Part shown: positions 16,972-25,003 of the stretch, piece after piece
Layout of the letters: each line of letters starts with the position of its first letter
How positions within the stretch are numbered: position 1 is the first letter of the stretch
NCBI GenBank assembly: GCA_963808725.1
Contig: CAWEGO010000004.1
Coordinates: forward strand, 220,399-284,398
Direction of reading: 5' to 3'
From: JAHFUA01 sp963808725
GTDB lineage: Bacteria > Acidobacteriota > Terriglobia > Terriglobales > Acidobacteriaceae
Length of the DNA stretch: 64,000 bases
The notes under the pieces: model-generated
Database searches by the model: none
The model's input: only the letters and a program-made list of their open reading frames with translations
What the model was told of the DNA's origin: nothing
Translations under genes and position numbers: made by a program

Positions 16972-17528
16972 TTGCTCTTGCCCTTTTGCTTCGCTCTTGC
17001 TTTGGCTTCGGCGGCTGCTTTTTCCTGCTGGGGGAGCAGGTCGCGCGCATTCTCGAGGTCGCCATCCACGGCGTCGATGGCGTCGAGCAAGGCGAACTCA
17101 TATTCCTTGGCTTCGCCAGCGGCGGCCGGCTCCTTGTCCGCCTCTTTCAGAGTTTGCAGCTTGGTCTGAAACTCGCCGTCGGCCTGGATGATCGCCTTGA
17201 GCGCTTTGGGGAAGTTGAGTTTCTGGTCGGCGAAGGAGTCCACGTTGCGGTCCATCTCGTCCATGATGACCTTAAAGTCCGCGAGCAGATCGTGGACTTT
17301 GCGGCCGCGCCCCTGAGCCGCGTGCGGGTCGGAGCGCAACTGCTCGATCGAGGCCAGCCGTGCCCGCGCATATTTCAGGTAGAGCGGCAGTTTCTGGTCG
17401 GGCTCCATCGAGGCCTCGCGCAGCGCGTCCGTCTCGGGAGAAGTCAGGGGATCGCGGCGATGGACCTGGGCGCTGGCTGCGACGGCAGCGAGGCAGAGCG
17501 CCAGCGAAACCAGGGAGCGGCGCCTCAC
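16968..17528 (-). CDS. Secreted hypothetical protein with coiled-coil tail
   Basis: A 186-residue protein with a signal peptide (RRRSLVSLALCLAAVAASAQ) and a helical body; the C terminus (QQEKAAAEAKARAKQKGKSK) is very basic and likely coiled. Residues 35-60 (KLPLYLKYARARLASIEQL) recall helical repeats. GTG start overlaps the upstream stop by 4 bp (GTGA), so it is translationally coupled. It probably works in the periplasm with its two neighbours. No family recognised. Confidence 0.7.
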   Translation of the reverse strand: MRRRSLVSLALCLAAVAASAQVHRRDPLTSPETDALREASMEPDQKLPLYLKYARARLASIEQLRSDPHAAQGRGRKVHDLLADFKVIMDEMDRNVDSFADQKLNFPKALKAIIQADGEFQTKLQTLKEADKEPAAAGEAKEYEFALLDAIDAVDGDLENARDLLPQQEKAAAEAKARAKQKGKSK

Positions 17529-17977
17529 GGCTTGCTCTGCTTGGAAGGCGCGCCGAACATCTGGTCGAGCAGTTGCTGGCGGAGCTTCTCCACCTGTTTG
17601 ACGGCGGCCTCGACATGGGGGCGATCGTCGAAATTCAGGGTCTTACCGACGTCGTTCAGCCGCCGCCCCGTCTCGCGCAGCACGATCTCCGTGTCCTTGA
17701 GGTGCTTGCCGGATTTCTGCGCCGCTTCCGTGGCGCGGGCGGCATAGCGCACCACGTCGTCCACGGCCTTGGTAGCGTTGGCGATATCGCCCTCGGTGTA
17801 GAAGCGGTCAGCCTCGTTGACTTCGCGGCGTGCGATGGTGGCGAACAGGTGCGCCTGCTCCGGCGGCCGGGCGTTTTCCGCGCGCGCTTTCAAGGCGTCC
17901 AGAGGCTCCTCCGCGCCTTTGGCGACACCGAACGCCGACAACAGGAGTACGGCGAGCGGAATATGCAGCCAGCGCAT
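17525..17977 (-). CDS. Secreted hypothetical helical protein
   Basis: A 150-residue protein with a signal peptide (MRWLHIPLAVLLLSAFGVAKG) followed by a TPR-like helical stretch (FATIARREVNEADRFYTEG and onward). ATG at 17977, two bases after the TPR-protein stop. Similar size and style to the next gene, so the pair may be partners. Function unknown. Confidence 0.7.
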   Translation of the reverse strand: MRWLHIPLAVLLLSAFGVAKGAEEPLDALKARAENARPPEQAHLFATIARREVNEADRFYTEGDIANATKAVDDVVRYAARATEAAQKSGKHLKDTEIVLRETGRRLNDVGKTLNFDDRPHVEAAVKQVEKLRQQLLDQMFGAPSKQSKP

Positions 17978-17979
17978 AG

Positions 17980-19305
17980 TTATTTCTTATTCGGATCGAT
18001 GGCAATCAGCCGGTGCCGCGCCTGCCATTCCTGGTCGGGGAATTTTCCCTGCGCTACCTCCAGGAACTTCCGGTAGTTTTCCGCCGCCGGCTTGAAGGCC
18101 TTGAGATTGTCGTACGAAGTGGCGCGCAGGAAATACGTGCCGGGCGTTTCCGGCAGAAATTTCGCGCGGGCATCCAGAGCGCGGATGGCCAGCTCGTACT
18201 GCTTGTTCTCGGACGCGGCCAGGGCCAGATCGCCGTAAGCCTCGCCCAGATCGGGCTTGAGCTTTACCGTCTCGAGCAGCGCCTGCTGCGCGGCCGGGAA
18301 GTCGCGCGTGTGCAGCAGCGCACTTCCCAGCGCGTAGTGCAGCTCGGGATCAGCCGGCTTCCTGGCGACCAGCGCCTGGTACCGCTGCGCGGCTTCGCGG
18401 TAGTGGTCGGTGGCGAGGTCGAGCGCCGCCAGCTCACGTTGCGCCTGGAAATCGTTGGGGTCGAGCTTGAGCACGGTCTCGTACTCGGCACGCGCATCCG
18501 CGGGATTGCCGCGGGCCGCCAGCACGCGTCCCAGTTGCAGGTGCGCCGCCTGGTTTTGCGGATTGAGTTCGAGATAGCGCCGCAACATCTTCTCCGCCTC
18601 CGGCAGGCGCTGGGTCTTGGTGTAGACATTCACCAGCCCGGCCATTCCCTCAGCCGACTTGGGATCGAGCTCGACCACCTGCTGATACTCGCGTTCGGCG
18701 TCGGCAAAGCGATTCTGCTTCTCGAAGAATATGCCGGCGGCAAGGTGAGGCTCCACATCGCCGGGCGCCAGCTTGGCGGCCTCGCGATAGGCGGCCGCCG
18801 CTTCTTGCGGATCTTTGCTCTCCAGCACGTGCGCCAGCGACAGCCAGGCGCGCTCATGGCCCAGCTCGGGAGAGCCGCTGGGCTTCAGCCTGGTGGCGGC
18901 GCGCAGATACGTCTCCGCCTCCGGATTGCCGGCTTCACCCAGCAGAATGCCGAGGTTCAGGTTCGCCTCGAACAGGTCCGGTTTGGCGGCGACCGCCTTG
19001 CGATAGGCCGCAATGGCATCGCCGTCGCGCCGCGTGGCGGTGTACACGTAGCCCAGATCAAACCAGGCGCGATAGTTGGTGTCGTCGTCGGAGAGGATGT
19101 GTCGCAGCTTGTTCTCGGCGGTGATGAAGTCGCGGATGTCGATCGACTTTTCCGCCTGGATCAGGGCCGGCACCAGATAGGGGTCATGCCCCTCCTCAGC
19201 ACGGCTAGGGTGGACAGTTTGGTCCGTTTCCTGCGCGTACGACCGCGGCGCCACCGCGAGCAGGCCGGCCAGAGCCAGCAGAATGAGAGTTTTATTTATG
19301 TCCAT
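17980..19305 (-). CDS. Secreted TPR-repeat protein
   Basis: A 441-residue protein with a signal peptide (TLILLALAGLLAVAPRSYAQ) and about ten tetratricopeptide repeats; typical units contain ARAEYETVLKLDPNDFQAQ and ADAEREYQQVVELDPKSAE. TPRs are protein-binding scaffolds, here probably periplasmic. The ATG at 19305 overlaps the uvrA end by 14 bp. The link to uvrA is positional only. Confidence 0.88.
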   Translation of the reverse strand: MDINKTLILLALAGLLAVAPRSYAQETDQTVHPSRAEEGHDPYLVPALIQAEKSIDIRDFITAENKLRHILSDDDTNYRAWFDLGYVYTATRRDGDAIAAYRKAVAAKPDLFEANLNLGILLGEAGNPEAETYLRAATRLKPSGSPELGHERAWLSLAHVLESKDPQEAAAAYREAAKLAPGDVEPHLAAGIFFEKQNRFADAEREYQQVVELDPKSAEGMAGLVNVYTKTQRLPEAEKMLRRYLELNPQNQAAHLQLGRVLAARGNPADARAEYETVLKLDPNDFQAQRELAALDLATDHYREAAQRYQALVARKPADPELHYALGSALLHTRDFPAAQQALLETVKLKPDLGEAYGDLALAASENKQYELAIRALDARAKFLPETPGTYFLRATSYDNLKAFKPAAENYRKFLEVAQGKFPDQEWQARHRLIAIDPNKK

Positions 19306-22236
19306 TGGAACGGGCGTTGCCGTTGCTCTGTAAGATGCGGGCCAGCCATTTACCGGTATAGGAATTTGGCGTTCGCGCGACCACCTCCGGGGGACCCGCC
19401 ACCACCAGCTCGCCGCCGCGCCCGCCGCCTTCCGGACCCAGGTCGATCACCCAGTCGGCGGTCTTGATGACATCGAGGTTGTGCTCGATGACCACGATCG
19501 AGCCGCCGGTGTCGATGAGTTTGCGGAAGGCCGCCAGCAGCTTGCTGACATCGTCGAAGTGCAGGCCGGTGGTGGGCTCGTCGAAGATATAAAGCGCGCG
19601 ATGGCCGCCACGCGGCTTCCTGGGCGCGTCCGGGTTGTCGGGATCAGCGGGGACGAAACGCAGCACGTCGCGCCGCGGCTGCAGGTGCGCCGCCAGCTTC
19701 ATGCGCTGGGCTTCGCCGCCGGAAAGCGTGGTGGCCGATTGTCCCAAGCGCAGGTACCCCAGCCCGACTTCTTCCAGCACGCGCAGCTTCTCCGTGATCT
19801 TGTGCACGGTGGCGAAGAATTGCAGCGCTTCCTTCACCGTCAGGTCCAGCACTTCGTGGATGTTCTTGCCGCGATAGCGGACCTCGAGGATGCCCGGCTT
19901 GTAGCGCGTGCCCTTGCACTCTTCGCAAATCAGCTCCACGTCGGCGAGAAACTGCATCTCCACCACCACCGTGCCGTCGCCCTGGCAGGTCTCGCAGCGG
20001 CCGCCGGGGATGTTGAAGGAGAAATGGCCAGCGGTGTAGCCGTGCTTGTGCGCCTCGGGCAGGGAAGCGAACAGTTCGCGGATGGCGTCGAAAGCTTTGA
20101 TGTAAGTTACCGGGTTGGAACGCGGGGTGCGCCCGATGGGCGACTGGTCCACCAGCACCACTTCGTGGATGTGCTGCGCGCCTTCGATGCGGTCGAAGAG
20201 CCCGGTGGCCGAGCCGGAGCCGTTGGTCTGTCCCTTCATCGCCGCCAGCGCCTGGTAGAGCACGTCGTGCACCAGCGTGGACTTGCCCGAGCCGGAGACG
20301 CCGGTGATGGCCACAATCATTCCCAGTGGGATGGTGATGTCCAGATTTTTCAGATTATGGGCGCGCGCGCCGTAGAGCTTGAGTTGCTGCGCGCCGGGCC
20401 GGCGGCGCTGCGGCGGCATCTGGATGCGCAACTCCTCGGAAAGATAGCGCCCGGTGAGCGAGTGCTGCATCTTGAGAATCTCGTCGTAGGTGCCAGTCGC
20501 GATCACCTTGCCGCCATTCTCGCCGGCGCCGGGACCGAGATCGAGGATGCGGTCCGACGCGCGCATGATCTCGGCGTCGTGCTCCACCACCAGGATCGTG
20601 TTCCCCAGATCGCGCAACTCGTGCAGGATGTGGATGAGGCGGGTGGTGTCGCGGTTGTGCAGGCCAATGGAGGGCTCGTCGAGCACGTAGAGCGCGCCCA
20701 CCAGCCGCGAGCCCAGCGAGGTGGCGAGTTGTATGCGCTGCGCCTCGCCGCCGGAGAGCGTCGAGGACAGGCGGTCGAGCGTCAGGTACTCCAGGCCAAC
20801 CTCGTTCAGGAACCTCAGCCGCTCGCGGATCTCGTCCAGCACCTGCTCGGCAATTTCCGCCTGCTCGGGCGAGAGCTCGACGGCTTCGAAGAAGCGCGCC
20901 GCTTCCTCCACCGTCATGGCGCAGACTTCGCAGATGTTCTTGCCGGCGATGCTGACGTGCCGTGCCTCGGCTCGCAGCCGCGCCCCATTGCACGTCGAGC
21001 AGGTCGCGTACCCGCGATAGCGGCTGAGGAACACGCGCACGTGCAGCTTGTACTTCTTGCGCTCGAGGTGCGCGAAAAAGCCCTTGATGCCCGGGAAGTG
21101 TCCGTCGCCTTCGATGATGAGCTGCTGGTCGTCGAAGGGCAGCTCCTCCCAGGGCACATCGAGCGGGATGTTGTGCTGGCGCGCGAAGCGCTTCAGGTCG
21201 GTGAATAGCGGGCGGTACTTGGGCTTGGTCCAGGGCTCGATGGCGCCTTCGGCGAGCGACCGCGATTTGTCCGGGATGACCAGGTCCATGTCGAAGTCGA
21301 TGGTGTTGCCGAAGCCCTGGCAGCGCGGGCAGGCGCCGTAAGGGTTGTTGAACGAGAACAGGCGCGGCTCGGGCTCGTCGAAGCGCAAGTGGCAGCGCTT
21401 GCACTCGAAGCGCTGCGCGAAGCGGACACTTTGCAGGCTCGCCCTCGGCCGGGGCGGTCTCGAAGATGATCTCGCCGGCTTCGCGGTAGCCGGTCTCGAT
21501 AGCGTCCACGATGCGGGAGCGCGCGTCGGCGGACACGCTGATGCGATCCACCAGCACCAACACCGGCCCCGCGAAGTTGATGTCCAAGAGCGACTCCGGC
21601 GTCGAGAACTCGAAGACCTGCGAATTCTGATACAGCCGTCTGAAGCCGCGCTTGCGCAACTCGAATAGCCGCGCCTTCAGCAACTCCTGTTGCGGGACTT
21701 CTTCGGACTTCTTCTTTTTGCCCGCGGCCTTTGGCTTCAGGCTGCACCGGACGCGCCGGAACAGTGTGCAGCGGGAAGAACACCTGGATTCGCGTGCCCT
21801 CCCCGAGCGACAGGATGGCGTCGGCGACTTCGTCTACCGTATCCTTCTTCACTTCGGCGCCGCACTGCACGCAGTAACTCTTGCCCACGCGCGCGAACAG
21901 GAGGCGCAGATAGTCGTAGATCTCCGTGGCAGTGGCGACCGTGGAGCGCGGATTGCGCGTGGAATTCTTCTGCCGGATGGCGATGGCCGGCGCGATGCCG
22001 TCGATCAGGTCTACGTCCGGCTTCTCGATGCGCTCCAGGAACTGCCGGGCGTAGGCGGAGAGCGACTCCACATAGCGGCGCTGTCCCTCGGCGTATATAG
22101 TGTCGAAGGCGAGCGACGACTTGCCCGAGCCCGAGACCCCGGTCACCACCGTCATGGTGTTGTGGGGAATGTCGAAGTCGATGTTCTTGAGGTTATGAAC
22201 GCGGGCGCCGCGAACAACAATGCTTTCCGTGGACAT
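19292..22236 (-). pseudogene. uvrA: UvrA excinuclease ATPase, interrupted by two +1 frameshifts
   Basis: The full-length UvrA sequence is present but split over three reading frames. Frame 1 (from ATG 22236) has the first Walker A (GVSGSGKSS), the YAEGQRRYVESLSAYARQF motif and the start of the insertion region. Frame 2 takes over near 21715-21740 (KARLFELRKRGF and onward) and frame 3 near 21420-21440, running through the zinc-finger CxxC pairs, both LSGGEAQR signatures and the second Walker A to the stop at 19292. Each switch equals one extra base. Removing both gives about 980 residues, the normal size. Either sequencing errors or a recent pseudogene; UvrA recognises DNA damage in UvrABC repair. 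Confidence 0.9.
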
Positions 22237-22282
22237 CTCCAAGGGTCACACAGCGCGGCCTCACGCGCTGGGGAATCTCTTC

Positions 22283-22288
22283 ATTATA
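22283..22288 (-). promoter_or_regulatory. Candidate -10 box for the uvrA operon
   Basis: A perfect TATAAT on the minus strand lies about 47 bp upstream of the uvrA ATG. The matching -35 region is weak (TGGCAG at 17-bp spacing). No clear LexA site was seen. Confidence 0.35.
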
Positions 22289-22346
22289 AGCTGCGGGGGC
22301 AGAACCTGCCACAGAGGCAATTTCGGGTAGTGGGCTGTTTTGAATT

Positions 22347-22526
22347 TTAATCACCGAAGGCCAGCAGGGTCAGACGAATCAGTACCAGTACGAAACACAG
22401 GAGAAGACCCCACATTGCAATCTTGTTCACCCGTCTTGGCAGGACATGGAGTTTTGCGGCGATAAGGCATGGAACGCCGATCACCAGTATTGCCCTAAAC
22501 AAGAACTGGGCTAGAGCCTGCCTCAT
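22347..22526 (-). CDS. Small membrane protein, 59 residues
   Basis: An ORF starting MRQALAQFLFRAILVIGV with two hydrophobic segments separated by a basic turn (VLPRRVNK), typical of small inner-membrane hairpin proteins. Its ATG overlaps the stop of the transposase-tail fragment upstream (ATGA), so it could be translationally coupled to it or simply be a chance ORF after a remnant. No family recognised. Confidence 0.4.
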   Translation of the reverse strand: MRQALAQFLFRAILVIGVPCLIAAKLHVLPRRVNKIAMWGLLLCFVLVLIRLTLLAFGD

Positions 22527-22636
22527 GCTACTGCCTCGGATTTCTCTTCCTGCTCCAGCAATTCCACCAACTCTTCGACGCTCCAAACGTGGTCCGCGAG
22601 GCCCGCTTCCATCGCAGGCGTCACTCTCAGCGTTTG
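22523..22636 (-). pseudogene. Transposase C-terminal fragment (IS1-like tail)
   Basis: A 37-codon stretch, bounded upstream by a stop codon, translates to a tail containing TPAMEAGLADHVWS followed by VEELVELLEQ. I recall this tail from the C termini of IS1-type transposases in environmental genomes; that link is from memory. No start, catalytic core or inverted repeats are seen, so it is a degraded insertion-sequence remnant. Confidence 0.5.
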
Positions 22637-22696
22637 TCATACTTGGAGGGCCATTAACAGGCGGGCGAGATTCAAGACAGCCCACTACCCAATTTC

Positions 22697-22877
22697 GCTG
22701 TCATGCTGAGCGAGTGCGGGCCGGTGTTGCCCGCACGAGTCGAAGCACCCCTGCTCTTGCGCTCTATGTGTGGGTAGGGGTCCCTTCGACTTCGCTCAGG
22801 GCAGGCTTTCGACTCGCGCGCCAACGCTTGCCCTGAGCGAAGTCGAAGGGTCGGGCGCGCTCGCTCAGGATGACAGC
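22697..22877. repeat. Nested palindromic element (MITE/REP-like)
   Basis: Outer arms at 22697-22714 and 22860-22877 match at 17 of 18 positions as an inverted repeat (GCTGTCATNCTGAGCGAG). Inside, a perfect 22-bp inverted repeat lies at 22782-22803 and 22829-22850 with a 25-base loop. No ORF. It fills the gap between the IS remnant and the oxidase cluster. Confidence 0.75.
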
Positions 22878-22884
22878 GGGTGCG

Positions 22885-23106
22885 CTACTCCTCGGGCTCG
22901 CGGCGATACACAAAGGCGATGCCCACGAATCCTGCCAGCATGGTCACCGCCGGGACCAGCAGCACCAGCACGGCGCGGTCAAGGGCCTTCTGCGACTTCT
23001 CGCCGGCGGCGGCGGCGCCGGTGTAGCACATGGCGCAGCCCTGTCCGAAGGCTGGAGCGGTCCACAAGGCAGCCAGCAGTGCGAGCGTGGCCAGGCGGAG
23101 CTTCAT
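22885..23106 (-). CDS. Small oxidase-linked membrane protein with CxxC
   Basis: A 73-residue protein: signal peptide (LATLALLAALWTAPAFG), then QGCAMCYTGAAAAG with a CxxC pair at the mature N terminus, and one transmembrane helix (LVLLVPAVTMLAGFVGIAFV). Its ATG overlaps the subunit IV stop by 4 bp, so it belongs to the oxidase operon. The exported CxxC near a membrane anchor suggests copper or heme handling or thiol exchange during oxidase assembly; this is inference. Confidence 0.75.
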   Translation of the reverse strand: MKLRLATLALLAALWTAPAFGQGCAMCYTGAAAAGEKSQKALDRAVLVLLVPAVTMLAGFVGIAFVYRREPEE

Positions 23107-23420
23107 TGGCGCACCCCCAGGGAGATGATGCGCGCGGCATCGGCGAAGAAGACGGTCATCAGGCACAGGCAGACGATCAGGGCAATCATCAGCACATAGC
23201 GCATGCTCCGCACTTCGAACTTCATGTGCATGAAGTAAAGGATGATGAGCGCCGACTTGATGATCGAGAGCCCCAGCAGGATGAACAGCATCTTCAGAGG
23301 CTGCATGTTCTGATAACCGAGATAAATCTCGATCCCGGTCAGCCCCAGCAGCGCGCCCCATACCCAGAAGAACTGCCCGGTCCTGGGGTGAGCCTCGATA
23401 GTCTGCGATCCGTGTGCCAT
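23103..23420 (-). CDS. Cytochrome c oxidase subunit IV family protein
   Basis: A 105-residue protein with three membrane helices (FWVWGALLGLTGIEIYLGY, LFILLGLSIIKSALIILYFM, YVLMIALIVCLCLMTVFF), the layout of prokaryotic COX4 (CyoD/CtaF-like) subunits. The His-Met-Lys-Phe-Glu stretch after helix two is typical. It stabilises the oxidase core. Gap to the upstream subunit III-like gene is 9 bp, and the downstream gene overlaps by 4 bp. Confidence 0.85.
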   Translation of the reverse strand: MAHGSQTIEAHPRTGQFFWVWGALLGLTGIEIYLGYQNMQPLKMLFILLGLSIIKSALIILYFMHMKFEVRSMRYVLMIALIVCLCLMTVFFADAARIISLGVRQ

Positions 23421-23429
23421 CCCTTCCTC

Positions 23430-24188
23430 CTAGGTAATGCGCGTCGACATCAGGTAGACCAGCGGGAAAATGAACATCCACACCAGGTCAACGAAGTGCC
23501 AATACAGGCCACTAACTTCAATATCAATAGCGTCATACTGCTTAGGCTTAAAGTAAAGGATCATGCTCGCCACAATTGCGCCCACGAGCAGCACGTGCGC
23601 CCCGTAGTGGAACGGGCTGGAGGCCGGCGTCAGCAGCCAGGCCAGCAGCCACAGCACCAGCAGGATGGGAATCCACTTCTTGCGCAGCGCCACCACGCCC
23701 AGATAAATGACGCCCATGGTCACGTGCAGCATGTGCATACCGGTCAGGGTGAAGAACGTTCCACCGAACTGGGGCACACCCGCGGCCCACGGATTTTTGA
23801 ACGGCGTCATGCCTTCGTGGATCAGCCCGGTCCACTCCACCGAGTGCAGCACGACGAACCCGGCGCCCAAGGCCATGGTTGCCAGAATCCAGCGAGTTGC
23901 CGCGGACATCCTGCCGGCGCCCGCCGCCGCTACCCCCAGCACCATGGTCAGCGAACTCGACAGCAGGAAGAAAGTCATGACGCTGGCGCGCATGATGCTG
24001 GTTGAGTGGAAGGGCATCGGCCACGCCGGGTTCGAGATGCGCCCGTAGCTATAAGCAAACAGCAGCGCCCCAAAGGTGAGCGAGTCGGACATGATGAACA
24101 GCCACATGCCCAACTTCTTGGAGTTGGTGCGGAACAGCGGCGGTTCGTAAGCCTGCGCCGCCGGGTGTTGAATCGCTACATCCGCCAT
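23430..24188 (-). CDS. Cytochrome c oxidase subunit III (second copy)
   Basis: A 252-residue protein with seven membrane helices ending in the subunit III signature YWHFVDLVWMFIF. The region KLGMWLFIMSDSLTFGALLFAYSY is typical of heme-copper oxidase subunit III. ATG 24188 has an AGGAGG Shine-Dalgarno 9 bases upstream; the further GTG at 24209 does not. It follows a first subunit III gene. Two subunit III genes in tandem are seen in several non-proteobacterial cox operons. Confidence 0.85.
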   Translation of the reverse strand: MADVAIQHPAAQAYEPPLFRTNSKKLGMWLFIMSDSLTFGALLFAYSYGRISNPAWPMPFHSTSIMRASVMTFFLLSSSLTMVLGVAAAGAGRMSAATRWILATMALGAGFVVLHSVEWTGLIHEGMTPFKNPWAAGVPQFGGTFFTLTGMHMLHVTMGVIYLGVVALRKKWIPILLVLWLLAWLLTPASSPFHYGAHVLLVGAIVASMILYFKPKQYDAIDIEVSGLYWHFVDLVWMFIFPLVYLMSTRIT

Positions 24189-24208
24189 CGTGTCAAATCC
24201 TCCTACCA

Positions 24209-24239
24209 CCCCAGCAAACCAAAACCGGGTTTGCTGGGG
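24209..24239. repeat. 12-bp stem hairpin inside the cox operon
   Basis: CCCCAGCAAACC (24209-24220) and its exact complement (24228-24239) enclose a 7-base loop between the two subunit III genes. It may be a REP-like element or an mRNA-processing or attenuating hairpin that sets subunit stoichiometry. No T-run follows. Confidence 0.65.
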
Positions 24240-24254
24240 ACCCCGGCCTCGCGC

Positions 24255-24998
24255 TCAGCGCGCGAAGTGCAGCAGGGCAAATATGTAGATCCACAAAAAA
24301 TCCATGAAGTGCCAATAGAGGGCCGTTATGTCCACCACCAGGAAACGCGTCACCAGCGGCTTGCGCAGCAGGGAAGTGACGCCGGCGTAGGCCAGCGCCA
24401 AGACTCCGCCCAGCAGGTGGATGGCGTGCGTGCCGGTCAGCACATAGAAGAACGAGCTGCTGGGATTGGTGCTGACAAAGATCCCCAGGTGCCGCAATTG
24501 TTCCCACGCGAGTAGTTGCCCGACCAGAAAGCCCGCGCCCAGCACCAACGTGATCCCCAGCCACGGGATGGACCGCTGACCGTTAACGATCAGCACCGGC
24601 CCCGGTGATGCCCCGCCACGGGGCGCAGCCTTCAGCTTGCGCGAGAGCGTGCGCTGTGCCATTGCCAGCGTGAAGCTCGACAGCAGCAGGATGACGGTGT
24701 TGATCCACAAAATGGGCGGCAGGCTGATGGGCTGCCAGTCGGTGACGTAGCGGGCAGAAGCATCGCTCCACGTGCCCACGCCCTGGCGAACGATGTAAGC
24801 GCTGGTGAAGGAGACGAACAGCATCACCACCGCCGTCAGGGCGAAGAACATGCCGATGCGGTAGCGGCGCAGGCGATCGCGATGGTCGTCGGGACGGCCG
24901 CCTCCCCAGCCGCCATCGCGTGGCGGCGGGACCATGGTCGGGCCGCGACCACCTATCTTCGGTTCGTCAACTGCTACCGGACTGAAAGTCGTCGCCAT
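24255..24998 (-). CDS. coxC: Cytochrome c oxidase subunit III (first copy)
   Basis: A 247-residue protein: a Pro/Gly-rich cytoplasmic N terminus of about 45 residues, then helices ending with the signature YWHFMDFLWIYIF. It starts 5 bp after the coxA stop. The middle insertion after helix two (LSRKLKAAPRGGASPG) is basic. Subunit III supports proton entry and stability of the oxidase. Clearly in the coxBAC order. Confidence 0.88.
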   Translation of the reverse strand: MATTFSPVAVDEPKIGGRGPTMVPPPRDGGWGGGRPDDHRDRLRRYRIGMFFALTAVVMLFVSFTSAYIVRQGVGTWSDASARYVTDWQPISLPPILWINTVILLLSSFTLAMAQRTLSRKLKAAPRGGASPGPVLIVNGQRSIPWLGITLVLGAGFLVGQLLAWEQLRHLGIFVSTNPSSSFFYVLTGTHAIHLLGGVLALAYAGVTSLLRKPLVTRFLVVDITALYWHFMDFLWIYIFALLHFAR

Positions 24999-25003
24999 GG
25001 ATG

